NCBI GenBank assembly: GCA_013365325.1
Contig: JABVXV010000708.1
Coordinates: 1 to 12,952 of the forward strand
Reading direction: 5' to 3'
Origin: Dipetalonema caudispina
Taxonomy: Eukaryota; Nematoda; Chromadorea; Rhabditida; Onchocercidae
Length of the DNA stretch: 12,952 nt
In this document: piece after piece, positions 1 to 9,382 of the stretch
Numbering within the stretch: position 1 is the first letter of the stretch
How the letters are laid out: each line of letters opens with the position of its first letter
Made by a program: the position numbers and the translations under genes
Notes under the pieces: generated by a model
The model's database searches: none
Seen by the model: only the letters and a program-made list of their open reading frames with translations
Told to the model about the DNA's origin: nothing

Positions 1-1582
1 GTAATGAAAAAACAGTTAATATCAAAAGTGTACTAAAGTTTTCTGTACATAATATTAATTTATATCTTTTAGAGACTTCTGTTAGACTCTTTTAAACCAT
101 TTGAACAATCATTGTTTTCAAGTTTTAATTTTGCTTCTATTACTGTGTAAGCATCATTTTTCCCATTCTCATAACTAAAAGCATTTCAGTAATCATAGAT
201 CACAGGAACTGATTGTATTCTACGCAGATATTAATTCTTGGTAAATAAGCATAAATTTTGATTATAAATCTCACATAAAAAAGTCATACATTCAAATATG
301 AAACATACAAATTTGTTTAAAGTTTAGTAAATCGCGATCAAAAACCAGTGCCACATCATTTTTGGTGATAAATTTACATATTCGCCAGATTATTTCATCC
401 TGGGGTGATGATTGTCAATTGTTCCACAGTTATGCATTGATACTACATAAACAATGATTCTATTTGCTTTGAACTATGATTTCCTGGTGTAACTAATAAA
501 ATGTTTTAGAGAGCTATGGAGTTACATTATGCAAAAAGATTAACATTCTGTGATTTTGTCTGATCATAGGTCGTACGGTTTATCGGAATACATTAAAACG
601 GCTCTCTCCGACAGTGTGACAGTTATTCTTCGTTGGACCGGTTGGCCATTTTCTAATACTTTCCATTTTTACATTTCGAGGGATATTCTTCGAGAATATA
701 TTCCACGTTAGATTCCATCACTCCAACATAACCATTTATTAGCGGAAATTGTTTCGGATCAGTATACTGCTACAATATTATTTTGCAGTCTTTGAAAGTT
801 TGCAAATGTTTATCAAATATATATATATATATTCTGCTGAGATTCAGTGAAATACTCAGCTGTTAGAATAACATCCAGTTGATTTTTTGTCTTTTTTTTT
901 TTATTTGTTAAAAAAAAAATCAAAAAGGAAACTGATTCTTGTTTGTTTGCTAAAAAATTAGGCGATACCATTTATTTCCAAAAAAGTATCACACAAAAAC
1001 AAAAACGATAAAATAAAGTGTAACGCTAAAAAGAATATGAGTGAATCAATCAAAAAGAGAAAACTCGAAAACATTCAGCGTGCATTGACTTATTAATAAA
1101 ATACCGTCCTTATGTCCAGAAATGGTACTATATATATGCGCATTAATTTGATTTTTAAAGTTGCTTTTTTTTTACAATTGAATAAGAACAGCTAGAAAAA
1201 ATATATGCAACATGCTGTACAATACGATGAACATGAAGAACTAGGAGCAAAAAAGTATTACAATTTAATTTGACCAGAAATTAACAGATAATGAATGGCA
1301 ACTGAAGGGAAACTACTTTCCTATGACAATAAGTTTATTATCCAAAATAAAGTTTTGCGCTTAGCAGTACATAGCGGATCTTTTCTGCTGTTGTTGATAA
1401 ATCAGAATAGTAATGTTTAGGTAAAAACTTTCTTATACTAAACAAAATTCCGTAAATTTTCCTCTCCAAAAAAATAACTAGAAATTGTAAATAACGTAGA
1501 ATTCTTTCACTGGTAATGCCAGTTGATCAAAACCATTTGTGCACTAATAAGATATAAAATTAACATGAAGATCGCACAAATT
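1..1582. other. Intergenic or 3' flanking DNA without a supported gene
   Basis: I found no coding region with usable start and splice signals here. The right end is the 3' flank of the minus-strand CHMP7 gene. The stretch holds a short AT dinucleotide run at about 817-832, a T11 tract (892-902) facing an A10 tract (910-919), and a GC-richer patch at about 570-720 that is open on both strands. Two very short ATG frames occur on the plus strand (1037 and 1206, about 19 and 22 codons). They are too short to call. Confidence 0.6.
1334..1339 (-). terminator. Possible polyadenylation signal for chmp-7
   Basis: AATAAA on the minus strand, about 245 bases past the chmp-7 stop codon. It is the nearest perfect hexamer I found. 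A variant hexamer closer to the stop could be used instead. Confidence 0.35.
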
Positions 1583-4348
1583 TTACGATGAAGTAGCTTC
1601 ACGTAACCTTTTCAAACGTGCTGCGATTGAATCCTCTATAGTAACATTAGCAGTTTTAGCAGGACTCGATGCAGAGGGTTCTTCTGCTGGCATGTCTGGT
1701 AAACCTTTAATCATTAAATCTATGTCATTATTATCTCCAGCAAGTATAGCATTCAATTCAGCTTCGAGATCTTTATTAAGTTCATCAGCAGCCGATGCTG
1801 GCACGCCAGCAGCAATAGCATCATGAATTTCTTCCGCAGTTGCCATCGCATCACCGATATCATCCATAGTTTCATCAATCTATAACAGTACAAGATAACT
1901 GAACGAATGAAGAAAGAACTTCTCATGATATGCACTTCGTGATAAGAAAAAAAAGAACAAAAATAAAACTAAAGAACGGTTGTAAGTAATAAAGTCAAGT
2001 GAAATAAAATGAGAATATCAGGAGAACTACTTTAAAAAACATACCTCTTCCGGAGAAATACCTTGCCTTTGCAAAGTAGCTTTAAAAGCATCAGCACCAG
2101 CTTTATAAGCATCCAAAATTTGCTTATTCTGCTTTGTTCGTCCTAATTGTTGCATCATTTCCAAAAGCCTTTGATATTGATTATCTTTGGCTTCAACTTC
2201 CTTTAAAGCCCGTTTCTTTTGGCGTAAGTAATGGGCAGCATGATTCTTATCACCTTGACGTATATATAGGCGAGCATCTTGTTCAGCCCTGAAACAGAAA
2301 AAAAAAATTATCAAAGATAACGAATAATAACAACAAATAATAAGATCGATTGCTTTCATGTATTAGATATTAGTAATATGTAAAAGTGAGGCAATGAAAA
2401 CGCACAAGATCATTAAAAAGAATTTACTTCTTCGCTTTCAGTTCCAGACGTTTGATTTCATGTTCTAATTTGCTCATCGCTCGCCTCATATCGTGAACAC
2501 TAGCATCAGATTCTGTCCATTTTATGGGACCATGAGCGGCGTTGTCACGGAATTTCAAAATTTCTTCACCTATTTTAGATGAACCTATCGTTACCTGCAA
2601 GTAAATTTACAATTACAAAAAATCGCCTAATAAAGAAAATAGTGAATTAAATGGATAACCGGTAATATAAGAAATTCCAAGAAAGCCTCAATGGATCTCT
2701 GGAAGCTATTTGAAAAGCCCATTCTATTAAAAGGTACAAGTCTCACTATCAATAGAAAGCGGTAAACATGACGGCATAAATCTTTTAGTCGAACAATATT
2801 CAACATTATTTGGATACAAAAAGAAAAAAGTTCTATAATAACGAACTTCGCCTCGATTAACAAGTTCTGCTAGTGCTACATCGTAAGTTTTCTTGTTAGC
2901 AACCAAATTTTTGCATTCCTCAAAAAATTCTGCGGAATCAACGATTTCCGGTAGCATGTCATCATCAACAGCATATTCACTTCGGAAAAATTCCAATATA
3001 CTGTCAGCATGTTTCTGAAAAGCCTTCATAACATAGGGAACGACTTTTAAAAATGTATCATATTGAAATACCTTTCCTGGAAAAAACTATTTCAAATATC
3101 ACAGTTATTCAATTTATACAAATATAATTGAAAAATTGAAAACTAGAATTAGGAAGAATTGATCCTCAGGAACCAAAAAGAAGTAATAATGGAGCTAGAA
3201 GATACCTGAACAGTTAAAAGATGAACATATTCTGTCTGGTTATCACTGGTCGAACCCCATAAGCTTCCCACGAATGATCTATATCCTCGCTGAAGCCAAT
3301 TTTGATTCCGGGCTTTGTAATCATCCAAGGTGATAATTTCACCTGTACTAAAAAGACTTGCTTCATGCTAAATCAATTTTTAATAATTAAAACCGATCTC
3401 TTATTACATTAACTGCAGCACGTCTAGCGGTTCCTATAATACTGTTGTTGAATACAACTTATTTAAGTATTCTAAAAAAATTTTAATTATTATCTGTCTA
3501 ATTTGTGCAGTTTTATTTTACCCACTTCCTGATAACTTCTTCTTTTCTGGTACAGATATACCAAGAAATTTTTGAATACTTCACGAATTCTCTAACATTT
3601 TATCACCGCTCTCTTGTGCTACCATATACAAAGAGAACAAGTATATCTTAATAGGAGATAACAGAAGTATAACTGCTTAAAGCCAATGCTGACATCACAT
3701 GATGGAAAAGAGATAAATGTGATTTGCAATGTTAGAAGTCATTTTGAATTTTAATATGATGAGGACAGGTTGAAATTTAGCAAACCATCATTGGAAAAGT
3801 ATACTATATAAAAGTAAAGCCAATCAGTATGAAAACCTTACTCAAGCATGTGTTGAATAATAACATTAAGAGAACCCGGTAATTGATCACCCCGACGAAA
3901 ACGCCGTTTCAATATATCGATGGTGAAAATTGCATTTTTTTCACTGTCGCATGATTTTGCAATCATTTCAGACCAAAATTCTATCTTTCGATCATAATCA
4001 TTCGGATTCACTTCTCGTGCCTGAATTAAAAAAGGATGAAATTAGCGTATATTACTGAGATAAAAGAGTACTATATGAAGAATATAGCCCATGTAATAAT
4101 TTTTTCAATACCTACGTATGTAAGGTTCACAATGTTAACCGGTCAATTCGTTTTTAACCACTGCATAAGCTGGAAGGATGTTAAAAGTATAGGTACTTAG
4201 ATATAGGATTGATTAATAACTAGAATATTTACCGAAATTCCAGATGAATCGAAAATTGAAAATGTACCATTACCTTTATCATAGACATAAGTCCAGCCAT
4301 CTGATCGTCATCTGCCCATATTTCTGGGAAAAGCTTTTTGCTGCCCAT
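1583..4348 (-). CDS. chmp-7: Charged multivesicular body protein 7 (CHMP7), seven exons, complete
   Basis: Exons (minus) are 4348-4274, 4020-3842, 3347-3206, 3071-2847, 2594-2428, 2288-2045 and 1879-1583, giving 442 residues; human CHMP7 has about 453. The ATG is fixed by an in-frame TAA directly upstream. Residues 9-43 (EIWADDDQM, then REVNPNDYDRKIEFW) match the start of the human CHMP7 winged-helix region. Exon 3 (NWLQRGYRSFVGSLWG) corresponds to its hydrophobic membrane-binding stretch. Residues about 230-420 form the Snf7/ESCRT-III helical domain, with a basic helix (LRQKKRALKEVE) and an acidic C-terminal part. The last residues carry a MIT-interacting motif, RLKRLR. From the family: CHMP7 binds ER and inner nuclear membrane, pairs with LEM2, and seeds ESCRT-III and VPS4 during nuclear-envelope sealing. 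All junctions are phase-consistent, but the exon 3/4 junction uses a weak acceptor and is uncertain. The exon 4 donor (GAA|GTTCGT) was chosen because it restores the family sequence. Confidence 0.93.
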
Positions 4349-4380
4349 TTAAATCAGGCGTAAGCGTGTCTGAAGATTAT
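4349..4380 (-). promoter_or_regulatory. Likely spliced-leader acceptor and short 5' leader of chmp-7
   Basis: On the minus strand, ATAATCTTCAG ends at 4370. It is followed by 21 bases of leader ending in an in-frame TAA, then the ATG at 4348. The motif fits a nematode trans-splice acceptor. Trans-splicing itself is inference. Confidence 0.45.
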
Positions 4381-5073
4381 AAAAAATGATGAGAAGGATA
4401 TAAGACCATTACAATGCAATATTAACAACAATTCTTTATAATTAAATGAACACACTAAGAAGTGAATACTTTTCTACAGCAGCAAATCATTGTGTCATCA
4501 AGCAAAAAATTGCAATAGATATTTAATTCGCTAGACAAACATAAAATTTTTACTGCATATAATAACGACTTGCAATCTTAATTCAAAGAATATTCAACAA
4601 TATTAGAGAACAATAAGACATCTATTCACAGGTCATGACAATATTACAATGACTGCCAACAATAAGACGATATATACTCATGATTCTTAATAAAAACATG
4701 ATATGCAAGCACGACTCTCAAATAATAACATTTTATACTGTTAAGCTTCCATAGAAAACACTGTTGTTCTGGAATAAACAGAAAATTTTATGTTTTGCAA
4801 TAATCAGAAAATTTCACGTTCTTTTGAATCTCTGTTATATCATTTCTACATGAGATACATTATATGGAAACAAAATCAAATCAGGTAAATTCGCTTTCAA
4901 ACTGTCAAAAACTATGAACAGCAAGATCAGTAATTATGACTGCTTGAAGAATCAAAACAAGGAATGACCAAAATCGCTGGAATTTCTTCAAGGTTTTTTT
5001 CTCAATTCGATGACAATAATGAATGATGTAAAGGAAGATTCAATATGACTCAGTCCACTTCAATATTTTGTTA

Positions 5074-5153
5074 AATTACTGCTAACATTCCCGGATCACA
5101 CCGGACTTTTGTCAATTACTGCTAACTTTTGCGGATTATACCAGACACTTGTT
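5074..5153. repeat. Diverged 40-bp tandem duplication
   Basis: Two head-to-tail units, 5074-5113 and 5114-5153, both begin AATTACTGCTAAC and share CGGAT and ACC(G/A)GAC cores. By eye they differ at about 9 of 40 positions. No open frame or terminal inverted repeat accompanies them. They could be a local duplication or the edge of a dispersed repeat. Confidence 0.75.
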
Positions 5154-5289
5154 AAGTAACACATACCGTATGCAAGATATCGTTGCGAGAAATAAAGATC
5201 ACTTTAAAGCTTAATAAATATTATTAAATTGCATGTTAGATGAAAAGAGTGAAATGATGTTGAATGATATATTGTATGGTAAATAATAG

Positions 5290-5645
5290 GTAAAATTAAA
5301 ATTTTTAACAGTTTCTGCTTGGATTTTCTCAAATTTACAAAAAGTTAGAATATTTGTGGTTCTGTTTATAATCAATGCCATAGCTGCCACCTGTAGTTGT
5401 TTCGATTTTCTCAATCTTTTTAATATTAATTATTGTTTAATAACTTTTATTAACCCAAATGATCACAACTATTCTGCTATTCGTGCAAACCCTTTTACTC
5501 TATCTTTTTGTTTCTTTTCAATCTCTATCTCTCCTAATTCATTATAATGCTTTTTCGAATTTTATTTATCTCTTCAGTTACATCTTTAATTTTCTGACAA
5601 ATTTCGTCAACCTTAATGATAAAACTTTCAAATTTTAAATAACTG
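5290..5645 (-). pseudogene. Decayed coiled-coil reading frame, weakly syntaxin-like
   Basis: Read on the minus strand, this purine-rich stretch gives adjoining protein-like blocks. The first, from about 5644, includes KVDEICQKIKDVTEEINKI. It passes into a second frame near an A5 run at about 5556-5560 and continues with KKHYNELGEIEIEKKQKDR. That frame then meets stops (5469-5471 and two more within about 60 bases) before a further open part containing LRKSKQLQVAAMALIINR. The pattern of hydrophobic spacing, an acidic EE pair and a final KKH recalls the first Habc helix of syntaxins, which read V.EI..I...V(E)E(V/I)..(V/I)(R/K)KKH. I see this resemblance by eye only. One frameshift plus several stops argue for a relic rather than a gene. 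Its strand-biased composition could instead be chance low complexity. Confidence 0.33.
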
Positions 5646-6454
5646 CTCTACCTGTAAAACCATTCCCTTATCTTATATCTTTCCATTAATCACTTTCAAA
5701 TATTATAACTCTTTTTAATTTTCATTAAACCATACTGTTTCTTATTTTTTTTTTAATCGATTAAGTAGCAAATATGAAGAAATGCGCAAGATAACATGAA
5801 AGGGAAAAAGATCGTGAAATAAAATGGATGACACTGACCTTTCTTCTAAAAAACAAATTTGTTTAATGAAATAAATATATTAAGTCATGCTTCAAAATGT
5901 TAGCGTAAAATCTATTTGAAATGTGAAATAATCTAAATTAAGATTATGAAAAATGTATAATAAGAGTGTATTATACTGATAGAATTTAAACTGTTGATTT
6001 TCAAATTTAAAGATCAAATGAAAGGAATTGTAATATTACTAACATTTTGTAATGACATTATATTTCATTATTATGATTGATTGTATTAGCAATAAATATT
6101 ATTGAAACAGTACATAATATATATTTTTGATTCATATCAATAGTTTGGCGTAATTTTCTGTTTGCAATAATTCGATCTCTCTGGTTCAAATTAGCACAAT
6201 ATTATTCATACTTCCAACTTTTTCTCAGCTTTTTTTTTTTAAAACAGTCGGTAAATTTATTTGCTTTAAAGCGGTATAGAAATAACAAAATTAATTACTT
6301 AGCTACCTGAAATAGTCAGATGAAATTTCAGATAGGAATTCCTTAAAGGCTATTGAAACATAAAACACCTTTCAACTTCTGTTTTAAATTACTATCGCTA
6401 TAATTTCTTCCCATTCTTTTTTACAGCTATTAACTTTTCCATGACCAATTTCAT

Positions 6455-6470
6455 TGTAATTTAAATTACA
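6455..6470. repeat. Perfect 16-bp AT-rich palindrome
   Basis: TGTAATTTAAATTACA is its own reverse complement. It lies about 220 bases upstream of the orphan gene start. It could be a dimeric factor site, but such palindromes also occur by chance in AT-rich DNA. Confidence 0.5.
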
Positions 6471-6649
6471 GCATAAAAATAATTGTATTTTATTCATTGA
6501 TAATTTTACTGATCATTGATACGGTTGTGATTGGTTAGTTGAGTGCATTTAGTAATTGATGTATTTTAAGGTTATGATTTTCCATGACTATTTGTGGTCT
6601 TGATCCCAGTCCTCTTATTTATCTCTTTTTTTTCAATTACGAATAAACT

Positions 6650-6690
6650 AATTTATTTTAGGTAATTATTATAGAGTAATTATTATAGAG
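6650..6690 (+). promoter_or_regulatory. Likely trans-splice acceptor and repeated 5' leader
   Basis: ATTTATTTTAG ends at 6661 and is a good nematode acceptor. The 29 bases from there to the ATG consist almost wholly of a 14-base unit (TAATTATTATAGAG) repeated twice, 6663-6676 and 6677-6690. Each copy ends in AG and so offers an extra acceptor, the second one abutting the ATG. Confidence 0.5.
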
Positions 6691-7691
6691 ATGGCTGAAT
6701 CTAAATCAAGAAGTAGTAAGGCAAAAGTGAATATTAATGAAGTTCTTCGGATAGGTTCAGTAATAGAGCGCACCAATATTCAGCAACGAAGTAGGGTACG
6801 TTATGTTATAATTGTTAAAGCTATTTACAGTATAAAGGAAGGTAAATTCTGCAAAATTTATCCAAAATTTTTGCAAATTTAAAATATAAAGCTTACATAA
6901 TTATATGCTTTAATAAGTTAAATTATCATTATTTTTGATAATACAATCGAAAACTATTTTGCTCCATGAATATAACTGCGAAAAATTCCCGGGATTCTCT
7001 CGTCGGTACTTCCAGGAAATAGTTACTGGTCTTGAATTCGATTATTAAGGTACTTCTGAAAGTATTTCATATGTAAGGGAGTTTTTTTCTTTTTTCAGGA
7101 AGCATTCGATTGGTTGGCAGAAAATCGTGATCAAATGGACAGTAATCCAAAAAATTTTGCAAATCATTTAATTACTGCAGTCGGGGAATTGGTAATGAGC
7201 AGGGAACTGGTGAAAAATGTATGCAAATTTCATGGATTTTAAATTTCCACCGGTCATAAAACCAAATTGTTTGTTGCAAAATTGAAATTGTGATTGTGTG
7301 GCACCCACGCGAATGGAAGCATACCATTCTTTTAATTACCTATTTTCGATCCACTCACTAAGATACCTTATAGTACTTCTGTCTTTCATCTGTCTGAATA
7401 ATTTCAACTTACATCAATCTTCTCAGATATTCAATTAACCTACAACTATATACCAATTATCCAACATTTTATCATTTCAATTTTCAAACATTAAAATTGA
7501 AAAATCAATTTTTAAAAGGGTCAATTCAGGTCATGAAGAAAATGGTAAAAGACGGAATTGTTACATCGAATGAGTATGATCGAAATTTTCGACGTTTTGA
7601 AGGTTTTTCCGACGAACAACTACCAACAGTGGCGTTTATTTCTTATGTACTTAAAGAAAATTGTACATATTTTCAAGATGGTGCAATATAA
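6691..7691 (+). CDS. Uncharacterised 128-residue protein, three exons
   Basis: Exons are 6691-6795, 7099-7218 and 7530-7691, all joined in phase 0, with donors GTACGT and GTATGC and acceptors TTTTTTCAG and AATTCAG. They encode 35, 40 and 53 residues. I do not recognise the family. The N-terminus is basic and Ser/Lys-rich (MAESKSRSSKAK). The rest looks like a compact, mainly helical, charged domain, with stretches such as EAFDWLAENRDQM, FANHLITAVGELVMSREL and VMKKMVKDGIVTSNEYDR, and ends with a single Cys near the tail (LKENCTYFQDGAI). There is no signal peptide or membrane segment, so it is probably a soluble cytosolic or nuclear protein. Exon lengths divisible by three and clean splice sites make a real gene likely. 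A polyadenylation signal follows 78 bases after the stop. Function is unknown. Confidence 0.8.
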
Positions 7692-8556
7692 TCATTTCAA
7701 TTAGAAAATCGCTCTGTCTAATTAAGGTTATTAACATGATTATATTGTGCTATTGAAAAAAGCTATGGTAATAAAAGCATTTAGTAATAATATAATTATT
7801 CGAGTATAATGAATTATCCATTAAATATAATTATTCCTTTATTTTAGATCTTTTATATAAATATTTGATCATTTGATACGGTAATTTTATTTATTCTACC
7901 ATATACTGTGATTTAAATAATCAATTAAATTAATCCTTATCAGATGCTTAAACCGATATTTTCAAAAACCATGGTCAACATGGTTAATTACTAATTCATA
8001 ATTAATATACTGGAAAAGGCGAAAAGAAATAAGGATGAACGGAGGAAAGTACGTATAGGAGAAAGGAAGAAAATCTGCGAAATAATAAATTAGCGATTGA
8101 TATATTTATTTAATTTCATGAATAATTTAACCATGATTCAAATGATTCAAACTGATTTTGTGAATAGTTTACAGTGGAATAATGTTAAGCCGTCTTTATT
8201 ATATCTTTGCATTATAAGTATTTTCGAATAATTTTTGATTAATATTAGTTACGACTTTCATTTTTTTTTTCTTCTCCGTGCGTAAATTTAGAGCTTTCGG
8301 AAATACGTCAACTCTTTGTTTCTTTTCTTCTGTTCTACTGCTAGATTGTTTCATGAAGAAATGATTGGCTTGAATTTTTCAAGAAATAATTTGTAATCTA
8401 ATTTATATATTTCAACTAGTTTGTGATTCATTAGAATACAACAAATTTAATTTCAGCACAAATTAGTTACCCATTACCATTCTAATATTATAAATTAAAG
8501 AAGTTAATTGTCAGAGGAAAATAAAAAATTTTTCAACCAAAAAAAAAAGAAAAAAT
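7692..8556. other. Intergenic DNA, no supported gene
   Basis: AT-rich sequence holding the 3' end of the orphan gene and short simple repeats such as a tandem ATGATTCAA pair at 8133-8150. A 51-codon Lys-rich frame lies on the minus strand at 8199-8354. I do not call it a gene. Confidence 0.55.
7770..7775 (+). terminator. Polyadenylation signal of the orphan gene
   Basis: A perfect AATAAA 78 bases after the stop at 7691, in the expected place for a short nematode 3' UTR. Confidence 0.6.
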
Positions 8557-9012
8557 ATGATCAACAAGCAGCACAAATGCGTTGTTACCGAGCAAATAAA
8601 GGTTATTGACATAATTTTTCGTTTCTTTCTGCCGTATCAATCGGATCCATTCAATATGATTGAAGCCATTTCTGCCCATTTTCAATCATTATTTTTTATT
8701 TCCCTTTATTTGCTTCATTTTTTTTTTCTGAAATTAATTAAAACAACATCAAGTAAGTTAGGAATAGTATTCATTATAGAAGTATTTAACGTCGCGCTGT
8801 AGTTTTCATGTAATTATAGTCTTCTGATTGTTGTTCTTATAGTTTTCGTAGTTCGTTGATATATTGTAAAAAAAAAATTATTCAAATTTACAGCGTTTGA
8901 AGAAAATGGAAAAAGAAGAAAGAGAGTATTTAGTAGTTATCATAATATCTTTGAAGGCATTCGTAGTATTTTAAATTTCGTAAGTAAACAAGGATACTTG
9001 ACTGTAAGATGA
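8557..9012 (+). CDS. Candidate small secreted or membrane peptide gene (speculative)
   Basis: An ATG frame from 8557 runs to a consensus donor (A|GTAAGT, 8753). It can be joined in phase to 8894 after ATTTACAG, giving TFEENGKRRKRVFSSYHNIF. Reading on through a second GTAAGT (8980) reaches a TGA at 9010-9012, about 104 residues; a start at 8656 would give about 71. From 8656 the N-terminus is strongly hydrophobic (FFISLYLLHFFFLKL), like a signal peptide, and KRRKR resembles a proprotein-convertase site, so a processed peptide is conceivable. Alternatively, 8980-9020 is a 41-base intron, ending at a stop at 9047. The candidate overlaps a minus-strand candidate over most of its length, so at most one is likely real. 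Poly-T-driven Phe content argues for chance. Confidence 0.2.
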
Positions 9013-9282
9013 AATTTTAGGGTCATCTCTCACAAGTTCATCAATAAAACCATTAACCTGAAAATAAACATAATTGAACATAAATGATAACAATTTTGCC
9101 GAAACAAGAAAAAAAGGCATTTTCCAAATTTTTATTTGATTTCATGATTATCAAAAGTTAGTTGTAAATAAAAAATATGAAACGAATGACAAATTATATG
9201 AAACTAATATTGCAATTTTCTCGATATCTGTTTTATCGAGATTTAAATGAAGCTGCTTCGCTAATTTGCTACTTTTTGCCAT
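8689..9282 (-). CDS. Candidate small gene encoding a Lys-rich protein of about 54-58 residues
   Basis: Exon 1 (9282-9205) encodes 26 residues with MAKSSKLAKQLHLNLDKTDI and ends at a GTTTCA donor. Exon 2 (from 9057) follows a perfect TTATTTTCAG acceptor in phase 0 and encodes VNGFIDELVRDDPKISSYSQ. It can end at GTATCC (exon 9057-8998) and join exon 3 (8727-8689, after AATTTCAG) encoding KKKMKQIKGNKK. Otherwise it reads on to a TAA at 8971-8973. Two AATAAA hexamers overlap the exon 3 end (8705-8710 and 8695-8700). An in-frame TAA lies seven codons before the ATG. The residues look protein-like (amphipathic, charged) rather than AT-driven, but I recognise no family. The start lies only about 100 bases from the divergent collagen start. 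Exon 3 begins with A10 and could be chance. Confidence 0.35.
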
Positions 9283-9372
9283 AAAATTTTGTTCACTACT
9301 TATTTATAGAATTGAAATTTATAAGTTATTAAATTTTATAATTGTTAATTTGTTTAGTGATCCATTCCTTCA

Positions 9373-9382
9373 TTACTTCCAG
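9373..9382 (+). promoter_or_regulatory. Likely trans-splice acceptor touching the collagen ATG
   Basis: TTACTTCCAG ends at the base before the collagen ATG. The open frame continues upstream to an ATG at 9266, but that extension is AT-driven and does not fit collagen N-termini. The acceptor therefore decides the start at 9383. A spliced leader here would leave no other 5' leader. Confidence 0.55.

Larger units (their letters stand above)
4381..6649. other. Intergenic region with repeat and relic
   Basis: This 2.3-kb AT-rich gap between chmp-7 and the plus-strand orphan gene has no intact gene. Its recognisable contents are the 40-bp tandem duplication (5074-5153), the decayed minus-strand frame (about 5290-5645) and a perfect 16-bp palindrome (6455-6470). 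The plus-strand open frame at 5356-5547 is Phe/Ile/Ser-rich. It looks like the complement of the purine-rich decayed frame, not a gene. Confidence 0.6.

Noticed and set aside
892..919. Facing T11 and A10 tracts that could form a hairpin
   Set aside because: Homopolymer pairing only, with an imperfect flank. It is common in AT-rich genomes and has no associated gene or element.
2627..2863. Minus-strand 78-codon hydrophobic frame in chmp-7
   Set aside because: It lies mainly in the intron between exons 4 and 5, out of frame with CHMP7, and is rich in Leu, Phe and Ile as expected of AT-rich non-coding DNA.
5356..5547. Plus-strand 63-codon frame rich in Phe, Ile and Ser
   Set aside because: It is the pyrimidine-rich complement of the decayed minus-strand frame, with no splice partners or recognisable domain.
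6796..6882. Continuation of the orphan gene's first exon to a stop at 6882
   Set aside because: This is read-through of a good donor (GTACGT). The spliced version continues in phase through two more exons with better protein character.
8199..8354. Minus-strand 51-codon Lys-rich frame with AATAAA overlapping its stop
   Set aside because: Length is within chance for AT-rich DNA, a homopolymer supplies much of the lysine, and no acceptor joins it in phase to the upstream candidate exons.
9266..9382. 39-codon N-terminal extension of the collagen frame from an ATG at 9266
   Set aside because: Composition is AT-driven, it does not fit collagen N-termini, and a TTCCAG acceptor sits directly before the ATG at 9383.
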